A DNA stretch of 64,000 bases from Cryptomeria japonica (lineage: Eukaryota > Streptophyta > Pinopsida > Cupressales > Cupressaceae), in the NCBI RefSeq assembly GCF_030272615.1, contig NC_081415.1:508929373-508993372 (forward strand), in the 5' to 3' direction. Positions 19,945 to 31,494 of the stretch are shown piece after piece. Positions within the stretch are counted from its first letter, which is position 1; each line of letters opens with the position of its first letter. A program made the translations under genes and the position numbers. The notes under the pieces were generated by a model that ran no database searches, was not told the origin of the DNA, and saw nothing but the letters and a program-made list of their open reading frames with translations.

Positions 19945-22390
19945 ATGGTTGAAACTCGTCTTCAAAAATCTAGGAGAGAAACTAAAGAGGCTCAAGAGTC
20001 CGCAAACATGAGTTCTTATGAGTATGAGAATGATATAATGTTGAGAACATGGACACTAGAAACAACAATGCTACACATAATGACAATATGGACAACTTTT
20101 CCATACATTCAGCAGATGTGGAAGAATCCATTATGAATCCCCATTTCAATCGATTGGTTGAGGAAATAATGAGGAGGGATAGACAATACTTCTTACAAAT
20201 GATGGCACAAAGTGGAGCCAAGATACCTCATGATTTTGACATGTCTCAAATAATGGAAAATCGACCTTTGCAACAAACTCACTCCAACATGGATGAAAGA
20301 AGGCCTAATAGTGGAGGCAATAGAGGACCACATATGGTACCTGAATCACCATCATCTTTATTTCAAAAACCAAAGGTCCCACATACGCATGGTCAAGCAT
20401 ATGATACTCACCTTCGCAGACATTATGGAAGTCTTATGCAGAGAAATATGCTCAATCACATATCAATGCTAAGGATCAACCACCAAAGCAATTGGATATT
20501 CAAAGGCATGCTCAAAATTTGGACACAAGGAAACCCCGTGTCAAATTTGGGGGCAACACATTAGAACATGACATGCCTGTAGAGTATGGTATACATGGAC
20601 AAAGCAGATATTTCGTTCCTCAACATGAATCTATACCAAATGGTCCATATACGCAGCATCATTATAGACCTCCTCCATATGAACATGTGTATGATCAATA
20701 TCATCCATATATGCAACATGCTCCTCCTCCAATTGGTGCCTCAAGCATGGGATACGGTCCAAGAAGTCGATCTCCACCTAAGAACAATTTGGAGCAACAA
20801 ATCAGGGACTTACAAAAGAAAATGGAGGACATAAATACACCAAAGCCAACATACACAATGAGAGACATATGTCCTTATCCATTTGACAAAAGAATTCCAA
20901 TGCCTCCTTTTCCTACACACTTTGTGACACCTAAATTTGATAAGTATAGAGGAAAAGGGGATCCTAAGGCACATATTAGACAGTTTTTCACAGCTTGCAT
21001 TGAGGTAGCAGCAGAAGAGACATATTTGATGAGATTATTCCCACAAAGCCTAGGTGATCAAGCTATGGAATGGTTCTCCCAACTTCCACCTGGTATTAAG
21101 TCATGGAGTGATCTAGCAGAGGCATTCATTCAACATTTCTCCTACAACATAGAGACAGACATATCAGTCACTACTTTGTGCAACATCAAGCAAAAAGAGG
21201 GAGAGTCTTTTGCATCATTTTTACAAAGATGGAGGAAACTAGCCAACAGATGCTCTTGTGAAATTCCACAAAAACAAATGGTAGAGATGTTCACACAAAA
21301 TGTTAACAAAGACATTGGTTATGACTTAAGAAAAGCTTGTTTGTCCACCTTCAAGGACGTCATTGAAAAAGGCTTAGCGATAGAAAAGGTCCTAATTGAA
21401 CAAGGAGTCATTAAGATATTCAAAGAAAACAAAGATGACTTTAAAGGAAAAGACAAGCCAAGATTTTGGAATAAAAACAAGAACATAGTCAATGATGGTG
21501 TTGTTGACGCCAACACAGTGCAACCCAAATTCATCTTTTCAGGATCTAGTTCTACAAACAATCAAGTGAATACTCAAACAACTTCCAGATCACGAAGGAA
21601 GTACACTCCATTGGGAGAACCACTTGAGTCAGTTTTCAAAAAGCTAGTGGCAAACAAAGTAATCACAGTTCCAGATTTTCCTCCATATGAACCAAAGGTT
21701 AAACCAAATTGGTGGAATGATGATGAGTATTATGAATTTCATAAGAGCAAGGGTCATAAGACAGGAAATTGTCATCGACTGAAGAACATCATACAAGATC
21801 TCATTAATAGAGGTGACATTGAGATTGAAGGACACTCATCTAATCAAGAACATGAGATGTTTAAGGAACCATTCCCAAAACATGACAAACGAAAAGCTAA
21901 AGCCACAGATGACCAAACCAACTATACCAAAACATCCTACAACTATGATTCAACCATCAATCACATCTCGATGGACAATTATGTCTCTACCATTATCATC
22001 AAGGACAAAACGTCTGAGAATTCTACCCAAAGACCCAGGATTGTCCTAAAAGGTGTTGGATCTTCTTTTGAACCTACCTCTGAATGTCATGTCACAACCC
22101 GCCGAGGTAAAATCACTTTGCAAGGTGCTCCAACTAAAAAAACCGCTTCCTCATCAACCAAACCTGAGTATGACCTTGTAGAACAATTAGGGAAGACACC
22201 CGTACTTATCTCCATCCTTGAGCTATTGCGCATATCCCCCGCACATAAAGCTATTCTTGACAAAATCTTGAGAGACACTGTCATTCCTACTGATCTGAAC
22301 GTGGACCAGTTTCAAACCATGGTGGGATACCTTTCTGTTCCACATTCCCTTACATTCACAGAAGCCGATGACACCTACGTAAGTTAGCCA
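19945..22390 (+). pseudogene. Gag of G1
   Basis: Starts at ATG 19945 (MVETRLQKSRRETKEAQE). It needs two frame changes (about 20050-20135 and 20490-20560) to join the 631-codon main part beginning near 20492. That part has a Pro/His/Tyr-rich N-region, a short coiled coil (LEQQIRDLQKKMEDI) and the gypsy Gag capsid core (PPFPTHFVTPKFDKYRGKGD, AMEWFSQLPPGIKSW, FASFLQRWRKLANRC). It ends with a degenerate zinc knuckle (YYEFHKSKGHKTGNCH, first two Cys lost). Gag forms the particle that packages the element RNA. Confidence 0.92.
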
Positions 22391-23074
22391 CATAATGCAC
22401 CATTACATGTTGAAGCCTTCATACACAAACATCGAATAAAAAGAGTCCTGATAGATGGAGGAGCAGGTCTAAACATTTGCACATTGAGCACTATTAAACA
22501 ATTGGGATATTCTGATAAAGCTGTGAATTCTACAAATCAAATTACCATTAAGGCATATGATGATGAAGAGCATTCATCCAAGGGCACAGTCACCTTACCT
22601 CTCAGAGTTGGGCCAGTTACAAAGGATGTGGTTTGTCAAGTCTTGGATCTAGATCTCACTTATAACATATTACTAGGATGTCCTTGGATTCATGAAATGA
22701 GGGCAGTCCCATCCACATATCATCAATGCATTAAGTTTTCTCACAATGGAATAGAAGTAACAGTTAACGGCAATCCTAATCCGTTCATATACTGCAATAA
22801 CCTGAGATCAAAGACTGAGACCATCATTCCCAGTAATCGTGAAGTTGTTCCTTCTTCGGCATACATTGATCCTGAGTCATTAAAACCCTCGACATTAAAA
22901 CAAGGTGAGCTTAAAGGCAAGTTTCAAGACAAGGGCATGGGGGAATACACTTTAAATCAGACCATGTACTTACGACAAGTCATGAGTTCCCCAAAAGAAT
23001 ATGGAAGACCACATCCTAACAAGCAAGTATCCATCATGATACTAAAATGGGACCCTACTACCTTTCAGAGATAG
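22391..23074 (+). pseudogene. Protease of G1
   Basis: The active-site text is VLIDGGAGLNICTL near 22447, where the family has D-S/N-G-A. The second half carries YNILLGCPWIHEM, the flap-to-C-terminal block of gypsy retropepsins. It is preceded by a stop at 22387 and ended by one at 23074. It would cut the polyprotein. Confidence 0.88.
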
Positions 23075-23104
23075 GGTGAACTGGAAGAGGAAGATTTATA
23101 CAAA

Positions 23105-23326
23105 ATGCTTTACAAAGACAATGAAGATGACACACAAGATCACATCAGTCTACCATGTGAGAAATATGGCAAAGGCTTCAAAATTCTACAAAAATTCGGG
23201 TATGATGGAAAAAGCCCTCTTGGGTTACGAAAGGAAGGCATCATTGAACCTTTACAACCTAAATTGACTTTCAAAAAGGAACGCTCGAAAGGACTTGGTT
23301 TCTTAACTTCCAAGGTCCACACCTAA
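23105..23326 (+). pseudogene. G-patch segment of G1 Pol
   Basis: The text YGKGFKILQKFGYDGKSPLGLRKEGIIEP followed by KGLGF (written in parts: YGKGFKILQKFGYDGKSPLG, then LRKEGIIEP) has the spaced glycines of a G-patch, a domain that binds RNA or helicases and also occurs after protease in some retroviruses. G2 (about 42600-42715) and G3 (about 62090-62235) have the same block. Bounded here by stops. Confidence 0.75.
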
Positions 23327-24383
23327 AGGACAAAAGAAGCCTTACAAATCAAAGCTGCCAAAATTCCACAAGAGGATTGCTATTCCACATATTCCAACAA
23401 ATGGGAATGGGGTTCAGACAAATCTTCCAGTGACTACGAGCTCACCGAGACATTTAGAGAGCCAGATGAACCCACAGAAGAAGAGGAATTTTATAACAAG
23501 TTCAGAGTTGGTCAAGAAACAACCCATGAGGTTTCCACATAGTCCTTGTCTCAAGGTTCTAGGTTTAAATCACATAGGATGAGAACACCTGTCCCAGAAT
23601 GCACTACTAGTGATGATAATTTGGATTCGCTCACGATCGAGACTGATGAGGAGAGTGCCATCGATGACCTCGATAATTACCTTGACATACCTGAATATAA
23701 CTACATCTTCACTCTTAGCCCCGCTAACTTCGAAGACATTAACGGCCTTCCCCTTGTTCACCACCAACTCATTGACTGGGATCATGAAGGACCTGCACAG
23801 TTTGACACATTCCAAAATGATGAATCTTTTATTGACTATCTGAGCATACGAGATGATCTTCCTCCTAGGGACCATAAGGTGGGATACACTATAGAACTCA
23901 ATAGCGTGGCATATTTTGGTGAGGGTGTCGGACCTTCCAGTCGCAAAAATGTGAAAATAAGAACAAATCAAGGGTCTTATGGCGAAAACCACACTGTGGC
24001 GCTGTCTGACCCCAAAAAAGTAAAAATAAAGGACGTATCTAAGGGCAAAAACCTCTCTGAGGCACCCGAAGATGGAAGGCTTGACATTCTCCCAGCATCA
24101 TATGAGGAAAAGTCATCCATGTTGGTAGAGGAGACTATCAAAACAAACATTGATACAGAAGAGGTTCCACACAACATATTCTTGGCTCAATCGTTGATAG
24201 AGTCAGAAAGGTCAAAATTCATAAGTTTCTTCAAAGAACGACAAATCAACTTTGCCTGGTCATACGCTGATATGCCTGGATTGGATCCGGATTTGGTAAT
24301 GCATCATTTGACAGTCAAACTGGGGGCAAAGCCAGTGAAACAAAAATTAAGAAAAATGCATCCACAAGTGGCATTACTAGTCT
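23327..24383 (+). pseudogene. Acidic linker between protease and RT of G1
   Basis: The frame 23546-24385 holds an acidic, low-complexity region (ETDEESAIDDLDNYLDIPEY) and then the conserved run-up to RT: KKVKIKDVSKGKNLSEAPED, INFAWSYADMPGLDPDL and KPVKQKLRKMHPQVALLV. A stop at 24383 separates it from RT. The 'FAWSYADMPG' block is shared by all three Tat elements in the window. Confidence 0.85.
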
Positions 24384-25150
24384 AAGTAGAACTTGAGAAA
24401 TTATTGGATGTCAGATTCATACACCCAATTGATTATCCCAAATGGATCTCTAACCTGGTGCTTATTAGTAAACCAGATCGCAGCATCAGAACTTGTACAG
24501 ATTTAAGAGGCATCAACAAAGCTTGTAAAAAGGATGACTTCTCATTACCAAATATTGACTTGATTGTTGATCTCACAGCAGGTCATGAAATGTTATCATT
24601 GATGGATGGATTCTCTGGTTATAATCAAATAAGGATCGCGCTCGAGGATCAACACAAAACATCATTCACTTGTCCTTGGGGAACTTTCTGCTGGAATGTC
24701 ATGCCCTTCGGGCTAAAGAATGCAGGCACTACATATCAAAGAGCCATGACTACTATCTTTCATGATCTCATGCACGTAACCATGGAAGATTATGTCGACG
24801 AACTCTTGGGCGAATCAATTGACAGAAATACACATTTAGACATACTTTCAGTCATCTTTGATTGGTCGAAAAAATACAAAGTAAGATTAAACCCCAAGAA
24901 ATGTGTCTTTGGAGTAACCTCCGGGAAGCTCCTAGGATTCATTGTATCCAAAAGAGGAATCGAAGCTGATCCAGCAAAAGTCAAAGCTATCTTGGAGATG
25001 CCACCACCAAGAAATATCAGTCAACTTCGATCCTTACAAGGTAGACTCCAGTCCATCCAAAGATTCATAGCACAACTTGCAGATAAGTGTAATCCTTTTC
25101 AGCACCTGCTACATAAAAACATCAAATTCAAATGGGATGATAACTGTCAA
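24384..25150 (+). pseudogene. Reverse transcriptase of G1, active site YVDE
   Basis: Full gypsy RT order: FIHPIDYPKWISNLVLI, CTDLRGINKACKKDDF, LSLMDGFSGYNQIRI (motif A Asp present), CPWGTFCWNVMPFGLKNAG, then MEDYVDELLG at 24784-24813. The second Asp of the catalytic YVDD is Glu (codon GAA, 24802-24804). G2 and G3 keep YVDD. RT fills in the element's DNA; this substitution at a metal ligand should abolish or strongly reduce activity. Confidence 0.93.
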
Positions 25151-25640
25151 CAGGCTTTCCAGATGCTCAAAGATTATCTTCTAAATCCGCCAGTTCTGAT
25201 GCCACCAGTTCCAGATCAACCTCTGTTACTATACATCTCAGCTACTTCAACAGCACTGGGGGCACTCTTAGCACAACAAATTGTTGAGGGCAAAGAAAAA
25301 GCAGTATACTATATCAATCACACATTGGTAGGATATGAGCTAAACTACACACCAATTGAGCGTGCATGTCTCGCCGTGGTCTTTGCTTCACAGAAATTAT
25401 GGCATTACATGCTCACTCATAAGACTAAGTTAGTTGCAAGGATAGACCCATTGAAATATCTTCTCAATAAAGCAACACTTATTGGGCGACTGGCCAAATG
25501 GGTAATTATCCTGAGTGAATTCGACATCGAGTATGTGGATAGAAAAGCAATAAAAGGACAAGCCATCGCAGATCAATTAGCGGATGCTCCCATGATAGAT
25601 GATGTTCCTCTAAGTTCAGAATTTCCAGATGAATCTATTT
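25151..25640 (+). pseudogene. RNase H (gypsy type) of G1
   Basis: Text such as LLYISATSTALGALLAQQIV, YYINHTLVGYELNYTPIERA, LWHYMLTHKTKLVARIDPLK and WVIILSEFDIEYV is the standard gypsy RNase H that follows RT. In Tat elements this copy usually lacks catalytic residues (the first Asp is Ser here), the role being taken by the next domain. Confidence 0.88.
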
Positions 25641-26040
25641 TGACAATGTCACATGCAAAGCCATGGCAACTGTACTTTGACGGCTCATACACACAGCATG
25701 GGGCAGGAGCAGGCATTCTCTTTATAACTCCTCAAGGGGATTCTATACCAAAATCATACCGCTTATCATTTCCTTGCACTAACAATATAGCGGAATATGA
25801 GGCATTAACAACAGGATTACGAATTGCAGTTCAGTGGAAGATCCAGGAACTTCATGTTTTTGGGGACTCTCAACTTGTCATCCGTCAAGAAACTGATGAT
25901 TACCAAACAAAAGATGAAAAATTAATGCCTTATAAACAAATGGTGGATGACCTGAAACAACACTTCACAAAGATAGACTTTGAGCAGATACCAAGAGAAC
26001 AGAATCGCGCTGCAGATGCCAGGGGTACAATTGCTTCCCT
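25641..26040 (+). pseudogene. Archaeal-type RNase H of G1
   Basis: A second RNase H with WQLYFDGSYTQHGAGAGILF (Asp), NNIAEYEALTTGL (Glu), VFGDSQLVIRQ (Asp) and NRAADARGTIASL (last Asp). Dual RNase H in this order defines the Tat lineage. All four acidic residues are visible; A-D-A-R replaces the more usual A-D-A-M. Confidence 0.9.
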
Positions 26041-27408
26041 GATCGATCTACCTCCAAACGAGACCAGCTATGAGTTCTTGGTGGATAACCTTTTGGTTCC
26101 TTCATATGAGATCATGCCTACTAAGACGATATGTGTCGTCGGTCCTAAGTCCCAGTTATATGGTTTCATTTCACATATCTTCGTGACAGTATCCTACCTC
26201 CTAATCTATCAAATAACCAACGTCGCACTTTCATTCGCCAATATTCTCGATATGTCATTTTAGCTAATATTCTATACCAGCGAGGTCTAGATGGCACTCT
26301 TCTTAGATTTTTAGAAAGTGACGAAGCTCAGATTGCGTTACGTGAAGTGCATGAAGGGATATGTGGTCCGCATGCTAGTGGTCCTACCTTGGCCAAGAAA
26401 CTCATCAGGACTGGATATTACTGGCCCAATATGGAAAAAGACTCATATCAATTTGTCAAGAAATGTAAGCAATGTCAAATTCATGGAGACCTCATACATG
26501 CACCAACACAAGAACTTCAACCCATTGCGTCTCCTTTTCCCTTTTGTCAGTGGGGACTCGATCTCATAGGCAAGATTCACCCTCCTTCCAATGGTCATAA
26601 ATTCATTATCACTGCCACAGAGTATTTTACAAAATGGATTGAATTTGTGCCTCTCACACAAGTCATAGAAAAATAGATTGCTACATTCATCCTCAACTAT
26701 ATCATTTGCCGATACGGTATTCCTGTTTCCATTATCACTGATAACGGGCATCCCTTCAAAAATCAGGATGTTCGTGAACTCTATGACCGCTTCCATATTT
26801 CCCATCGTTTCTCCACACCATATTATCCCAAAGGTAATGGCCAAGTTGAGGCGTCTAATAAAACAATCCTTAAAATCCTAAAGAAGACAGTCGACGATGC
26901 TGGCTGTAATTGGCATATCCAACTTAATCCTGCACTTTGGGCTTATCACACGACTGTCCACACACCTACAAGAGCTACACCCTATTCACTTGTCTACGAT
27001 GCTGAAGCCATCTTGCCTATTGAGGTCGAGCTACCCTCGTTACGGGTCTCTTTGCAAAACATCATCAGTGATGAAGACTATAGGGTCTCTCGATTACAAG
27101 AACTGGAACTATTGGATGAACGAAGACAAACTGCTTTTAATCATCTCAAAGCTTACCATCAACAAATGAGTCGCAGCTACAATCACAAGGTCAAGCCTCG
27201 CACATTTGAGGTAGGTGATTTGGTCCTCAGAGAAAACCCCAAAAATTAGCAAGACAAAGAGAAGAAGGGTAAGTTCGAACCAAACTGGCTTGGTCCTTAC
27301 ATCATTACAGTAGCATATGGATCTGGTGCATATCAGCTCTCAACTACAGAAGGTGAACCTTTGGAGGATCCTATCAACAGCATGCACCTTCGCAGGTTTT
27401 ACACATAG
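26041..27408 (+). pseudogene. Integrase of G1
   Basis: After a frame change near 26210: the zinc-binding HHCC (HEGICGPHASG ... CKQCQ, 26348-26478), the core with D in WGLDLIGK, D in IITDNGHPFKN (26735) and E in GQVEASNKT (26848), then a C-terminal FEVGDLVLRENP and the end block KFEPNWLGPYIITV ... LRRFYT before the stop at 27406. Stops near 26674 and 27247 and a shift near 26700 break it. It would insert the cDNA. Confidence 0.92.
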
Positions 27409-27660
27409 CTCTTTAGAATATCCTAATTCAAAAAATACAAAAAAATTTAAAAATTTCAAAAATACAAAAAAATTATAAAACAAAAAAATCGTTACTTGGT
27501 GAAAACCTGGCAAACAGGCGCCTTGTGACACAAAAAACATTGAAAAATCGAAAAAAGTAAAGAGAAATAATTTCGTCCAATGGTGAAAACCACTTTGGTG
27601 GCACCCTAGGCAAGTACCATGGTGAAAAATGGGTCACTAGCGCCATGTGTAGAGACATTG
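27409..27660 (+). other. Post-pol hairpin region of G1
   Basis: GGTGAAAACC at 27498-27507 and TGGTGAAAACCA at 27581-27592 can each fold as a stem closed by a GAAA loop; the second is extended by CCAA/TTGG with a two-base bulge. A third, looser TGGTGAAAAATGG lies at 27620. The elements G2 (37337-37346, 37375-37386) and G3 (57643-57652) have the same motif at the same place. The text between is A-rich. Confidence 0.75.
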
Positions 27661-29129
27661 CTCCTCCCTCCTTTAGGATTCACTTTCATCCTTTCACTTT
27701 GCACACACTCACAACCTATTTGTTCATAATAAACTTACCCATTCCCATCATGGCTTGTTATTGGTCTACCCAAGATTGGTTAGCCATTCATAATAGACCT
27801 CCCTTTCCATCCATAATAAATCAGATCCTATCTGTGTCTAAGGCAAATCCTACATCTAGTGAGGGGTGTGGAACTGAGAACATCACATGTTTCAAGGAGT
27901 ACAGTTTCTTCCAACTTCCTTCAGTCTATCCGCGCACAATCCGCAATAAAGCAGCATCTGCATTGTCGATCCGCAATAAAGTTTCATCTTCTTTACAATA
28001 AAGTATTAGTTTCATGGATTCAGTCAGTTTCAGATGAGACACAGTAACAACAATGGGCTTCAACAAATCAAATCTTTCAACAGACTCAGACAACATATGG
28101 TTCCGTGCTATCTATCCTTTCTGTGAAAGTAAACATTGTGACCACAATCAAATACGACTTTATACAAGTGACAAAAGACACTAAACTTGAGGACTAAAGT
28201 GGATGTTGGTGTCGAGTCTTGATTTTCTTTTGATTTTATCTTTTTGGTGACATGTCTTTTAGCTTTTCCAGGATGTCTCTGACTAGAGATTTTATCTCTA
28301 GGATGTCTTTGACTAGAAAGGCGAGGATGGGGTATCGTCACCTATTTGTATTTGTTGTCTGTGGATTGACTCTTAGTAATGCTATGACTTGTCCAAGGAT
28401 ATGAGGACACTGTGAGTCTAGTATGAACTGGGGCATTCCTTGTTTGTGACTGTCTTATCTCCATGCAAACAGGTACAATGACTTTCTAGGTCGAATATAT
28501 GCCTCGATTGTCATAACCTATTTTGTCATAATAAAGCTTAATGATGATAATGCACAAGAAGCTCTTTCACTTTCATATCTTTTGTCTTCCATCTCCCTTT
28601 CTTGATTGACTTCCATCATCCTTCTTGAGTCCGTGTAGCTTGCTATCACATGACTGAGTATAATGATGCACCAAAAACATTTGCATTCCATGTCATTTCA
28701 CCTGCATTATCACATATAAGCATTTCATACATACATATAGATATCACAATTGCATCACATCCTGCACACAACATATGTTAGAACATTTTATATTCTCATC
28801 ATGCAAATAGTTATTTGCATTATCATATTCATCTGCATTACATACATTCACATTTGCATTTGCATAACATATAAAACATAAAAGAACAAAAATACTACAT
28901 TGCATCATATACATATTTGCATCCATAACATAAAACAAACATCACATAAGAACATTTCATCATATAGGTACACATGCATATAGCTGCCGCAAAGATGAAT
29001 CATCTCATTTAAATATATAAAGTGTCATGATACAATGATGTCAAAATCATATGGCTACAAAGCACCCGCAGGTGTCTACATCATCATACAAAAATGGTAC
29101 AATAGTGATACATAGAGAGCCCTCTACGG
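27661..29129. other. Spacer between convergent pol and PMD gene of G1
   Basis: No coding frame I can support; open frames here are short and without family resemblance. The last 400 bases (about 28640-29050) are rich in ATTTGCAT/ATGCAAAT phrases. The equivalent spacers in G2 and G3 hold minisatellites. Confidence 0.6.
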
Positions 29130-31064
29130 CTATGATGAACTCCCTCCCTCGGAGCCACCTGGCCTCGATGGAATCTGAGCCCCTGAAGGACCCACTCTAG
29201 GATCATCCCTCCTGTCCCCTCTATCTGGTGGTGGTGGAGGACCCATAACCCCACCACTCAATGCCTGTCTCCTCCGGTTCCCTCCCATAGCTGTCATTGT
29301 CCGCGATGGTCTATGGAAGCTCCTCGCTTGCTGATCCACTGGCACTAGACCATAATAGAGATCCCACCAATAGGCAATCTCCTCCCCTACTGGTAGGAAA
29401 TAGGCATATCTGGTCCCTGTGTCCTTCACTTCCTGTCTCCCAGCCCTTAGTGCTATCTCAGCCTCTGTATAACACTGAATAGCCTGATCATGCTCCCGCT
29501 CAGTATCTCTGAGCCTCCTCCTGAGTCTATCCCTCTCCCTCTCCAACTCTTGGATCTCATCTGCCTGTCCCTGGCAGATCTCCCTCAGCTCTATCAGCTC
29601 ATCCTCCTCTGCATCAGCTCCCTCCGGCTCTGCCTGTGGCTCCCCCTGTACGGGTGCCTGTGCCTGTACCTATACGAGTGCCTGTACTGGTACCTATCCC
29701 TGTATCTGTCCCTGTCCCTATCCCTGTACCTGTCTGTGACCCTGTGCTACTGGCACCTAAAGCGGCAATCCACTGCGACCCCTCACCACCTGAGCCTGCC
29801 TCTCCTCTCCACCCTCCCTCTGTGGTGCAACCCTCCTCTCTCCAACTGCTCCCCTCCTCCTCCATCGGCCTCTGCCCCCATCACCTCCACCATCATCATC
29901 ATCCCCACCACCATCTCCATCTAATGGCTCTCCTGGATCCGTCAAGCATGGGAATGGATGCTCCACCCAGTATGTTGTGTACTCAACATCCATGTCGGCA
30001 TCCTCAATCTCTGGCCACATGTCCCAGGGTAGGGGCATCATCTTTGCTAGCTGCATAACAGCCTGATCATATGATAACAGGGGCCCAAACTGTGCCTGAT
30101 CTCTCACAGTCCGTGCATACATGCCTGAGCCCCGTGGCATCCTCTGAATCCTGCCAAACTACCTGCCAACCCTGTCCACTAGCTACCTCTCCAGCACATA
30201 GGGTGTCCGCCCAATCAGATACCTGCTACAGAAGGTGTAGGGAAGCTCAACTGCATCATCCTCCCACTGCTCGCATCCTAGGTATGGTCTCCATATGACC
30301 ATGTCAATGTCATCTATCACCCGCTGCCAATGCTCTAACCTACCAATCCGTGGCTGTGACGTGATCATGTCATATAAGTGCACAAAACTGCATCCATGAC
30401 CTCTGCCTCTGAAGTGTATCAGCCTCGTCACTGGCAGATGCTCATAAGCCCACACCTGCAACAATGTCACCCCGTAGCCCAATCCCACTGATCTGTGGTA
30501 TACAAACTGATACAGCTCATAGTAGAGGTGTGCCAGCACACACAGTCCCCAAGCATATCTGGTGTGTTGTGTCACCAATGTCTCCAATGCTCCTCCCTAG
30601 CCTACAGCTAACCCCCGTGTCACCCTATCCAGACATAGGAACCCACTGATCGCTCCTCCTACCACTACTGGCAGCGCTAGCCCTGTAGCTGTCATTGTAT
30701 CCCAAGCCACATGTCCAGCCCTCATCTCTAGTCCTGGGTCCTGGAACACTCGTCTCAGGGCCTCCCTATCTCCATCTCAATCGTATGGGATTAGCTCCCC
30801 ATCGATCGATATCCATAGAATCCTGTATACATCCTCAAGGGTGACTGTCATCTCACCCATCGACAAATGAGAAGTACATGTCTCGGAGTGCCATATCTCC
30901 GCCAACGCAGTCAACAGTCCCATGTTCGCCCGAAACTCAGGCACATATAGAACATGTCTCAATCCCATAGCCTTGATAGCAGCTCTCTCCTCAGCTGTCA
31001 GCTCAAGTTGCAATCTCTGAGTTGATGGGAATCTCTCCCATGACTCCAGCATAGTCAAATACTC
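29130..31064 (-). pseudogene. PMD gene of G1, exon 2
   Basis: One frame of 645 codons from the acceptor CTGCAG (31070-31065) to a stop at 29130. It opens EYLTMLESWERF and carries a plant mobile domain (aminotransferase-like): FRANMGLLTALAEIWHSETC, MGEMTVTLEDVYRIL, LLQVWAYEHLPVTR, IGRLEHWQRVIDDIDMV, RYLIGRTPYVLER. An acidic Gly/Asp stretch, an RG-rich stretch, a Val/Gln repeat (29600-29760) and a coiled coil (ERERDRLRRRLRDTEREHDQ) follow. About seven in-frame stops, mostly TAG where Gln or Trp is expected. Function unknown; PMD proteins in hosts act in gene silencing, which does not prove the same role here. Confidence 0.88.
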
Positions 31065-31100
31065 CTGCAGTCAAGCAAATCAATCATGTCAGTCATAGTG

Positions 31101-31373
31101 GCATTCCTTGTTTATCACAAAATGCTACTCTTTATCTACATGCAAATGGCTATCTATCCTAGTGACACTCATTGTTCATCACAAAGTGTTGCTTCTATCC
31201 TAGTGGTACTCCCTATTCATCACAAAGTACTACGTGTATGACACTCACTGTTCATCACAAAGTGTTACTCACATTTGCACTCACTGTTCATCACAAAGTG
31301 CTGTTCATATTTTTGTACTCCCTGTTCATCACAAAGTACTCTATCTTGGTACTCCCTGTTCATCACAAAGTGC
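31101..31373. repeat. Array of seven hairpins in the G1 PMD intron
   Basis: Seven units of a 5-bp stem around a 15-base loop whose last part TTCATCACAA is nearly constant. Stems: GCATT/AATGC (31101/31121), ACACT/AGTGT (31165/31185), GTACT/AGTAC (31206/31226), ACACT/AGTGT (31241/31261), GCACT/AGTGC (31277/31297), GTACT/AGTAC (31315/31335), GTACT/AGTGC (31349/31369; one G-T pair on the plus strand). Stem bases change together while the loop stays. It ends about 35 bases from the 3' splice site. Confidence 0.9.
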
Positions 31374-31494
31374 CTTGATCTATCCTAGTCTTCCCTAGAG
31401 GACCTGCTTGAGTGTATCCTCTCAGCAACTTATCCAATCGACAGTGTATGTTCATCACAGAAGTGCTGATTTGACCTAGAAGACAAAAATTCAC

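Noticed and set aside
27645-28001. 118-codon plus frame after G1 pol, considered as an accessory gene
   Set aside because: No recognisable features, no counterpart after pol in G2 or G3.
29490-30058. Plus-strand frames rich in Leu/Tyr or Pro/Val over the hexamer CCTGTA region
   Set aside because: They are the complement of the Val/Gln repeat in the PMD gene; the minus frame continues the domain order, the plus frames do not.
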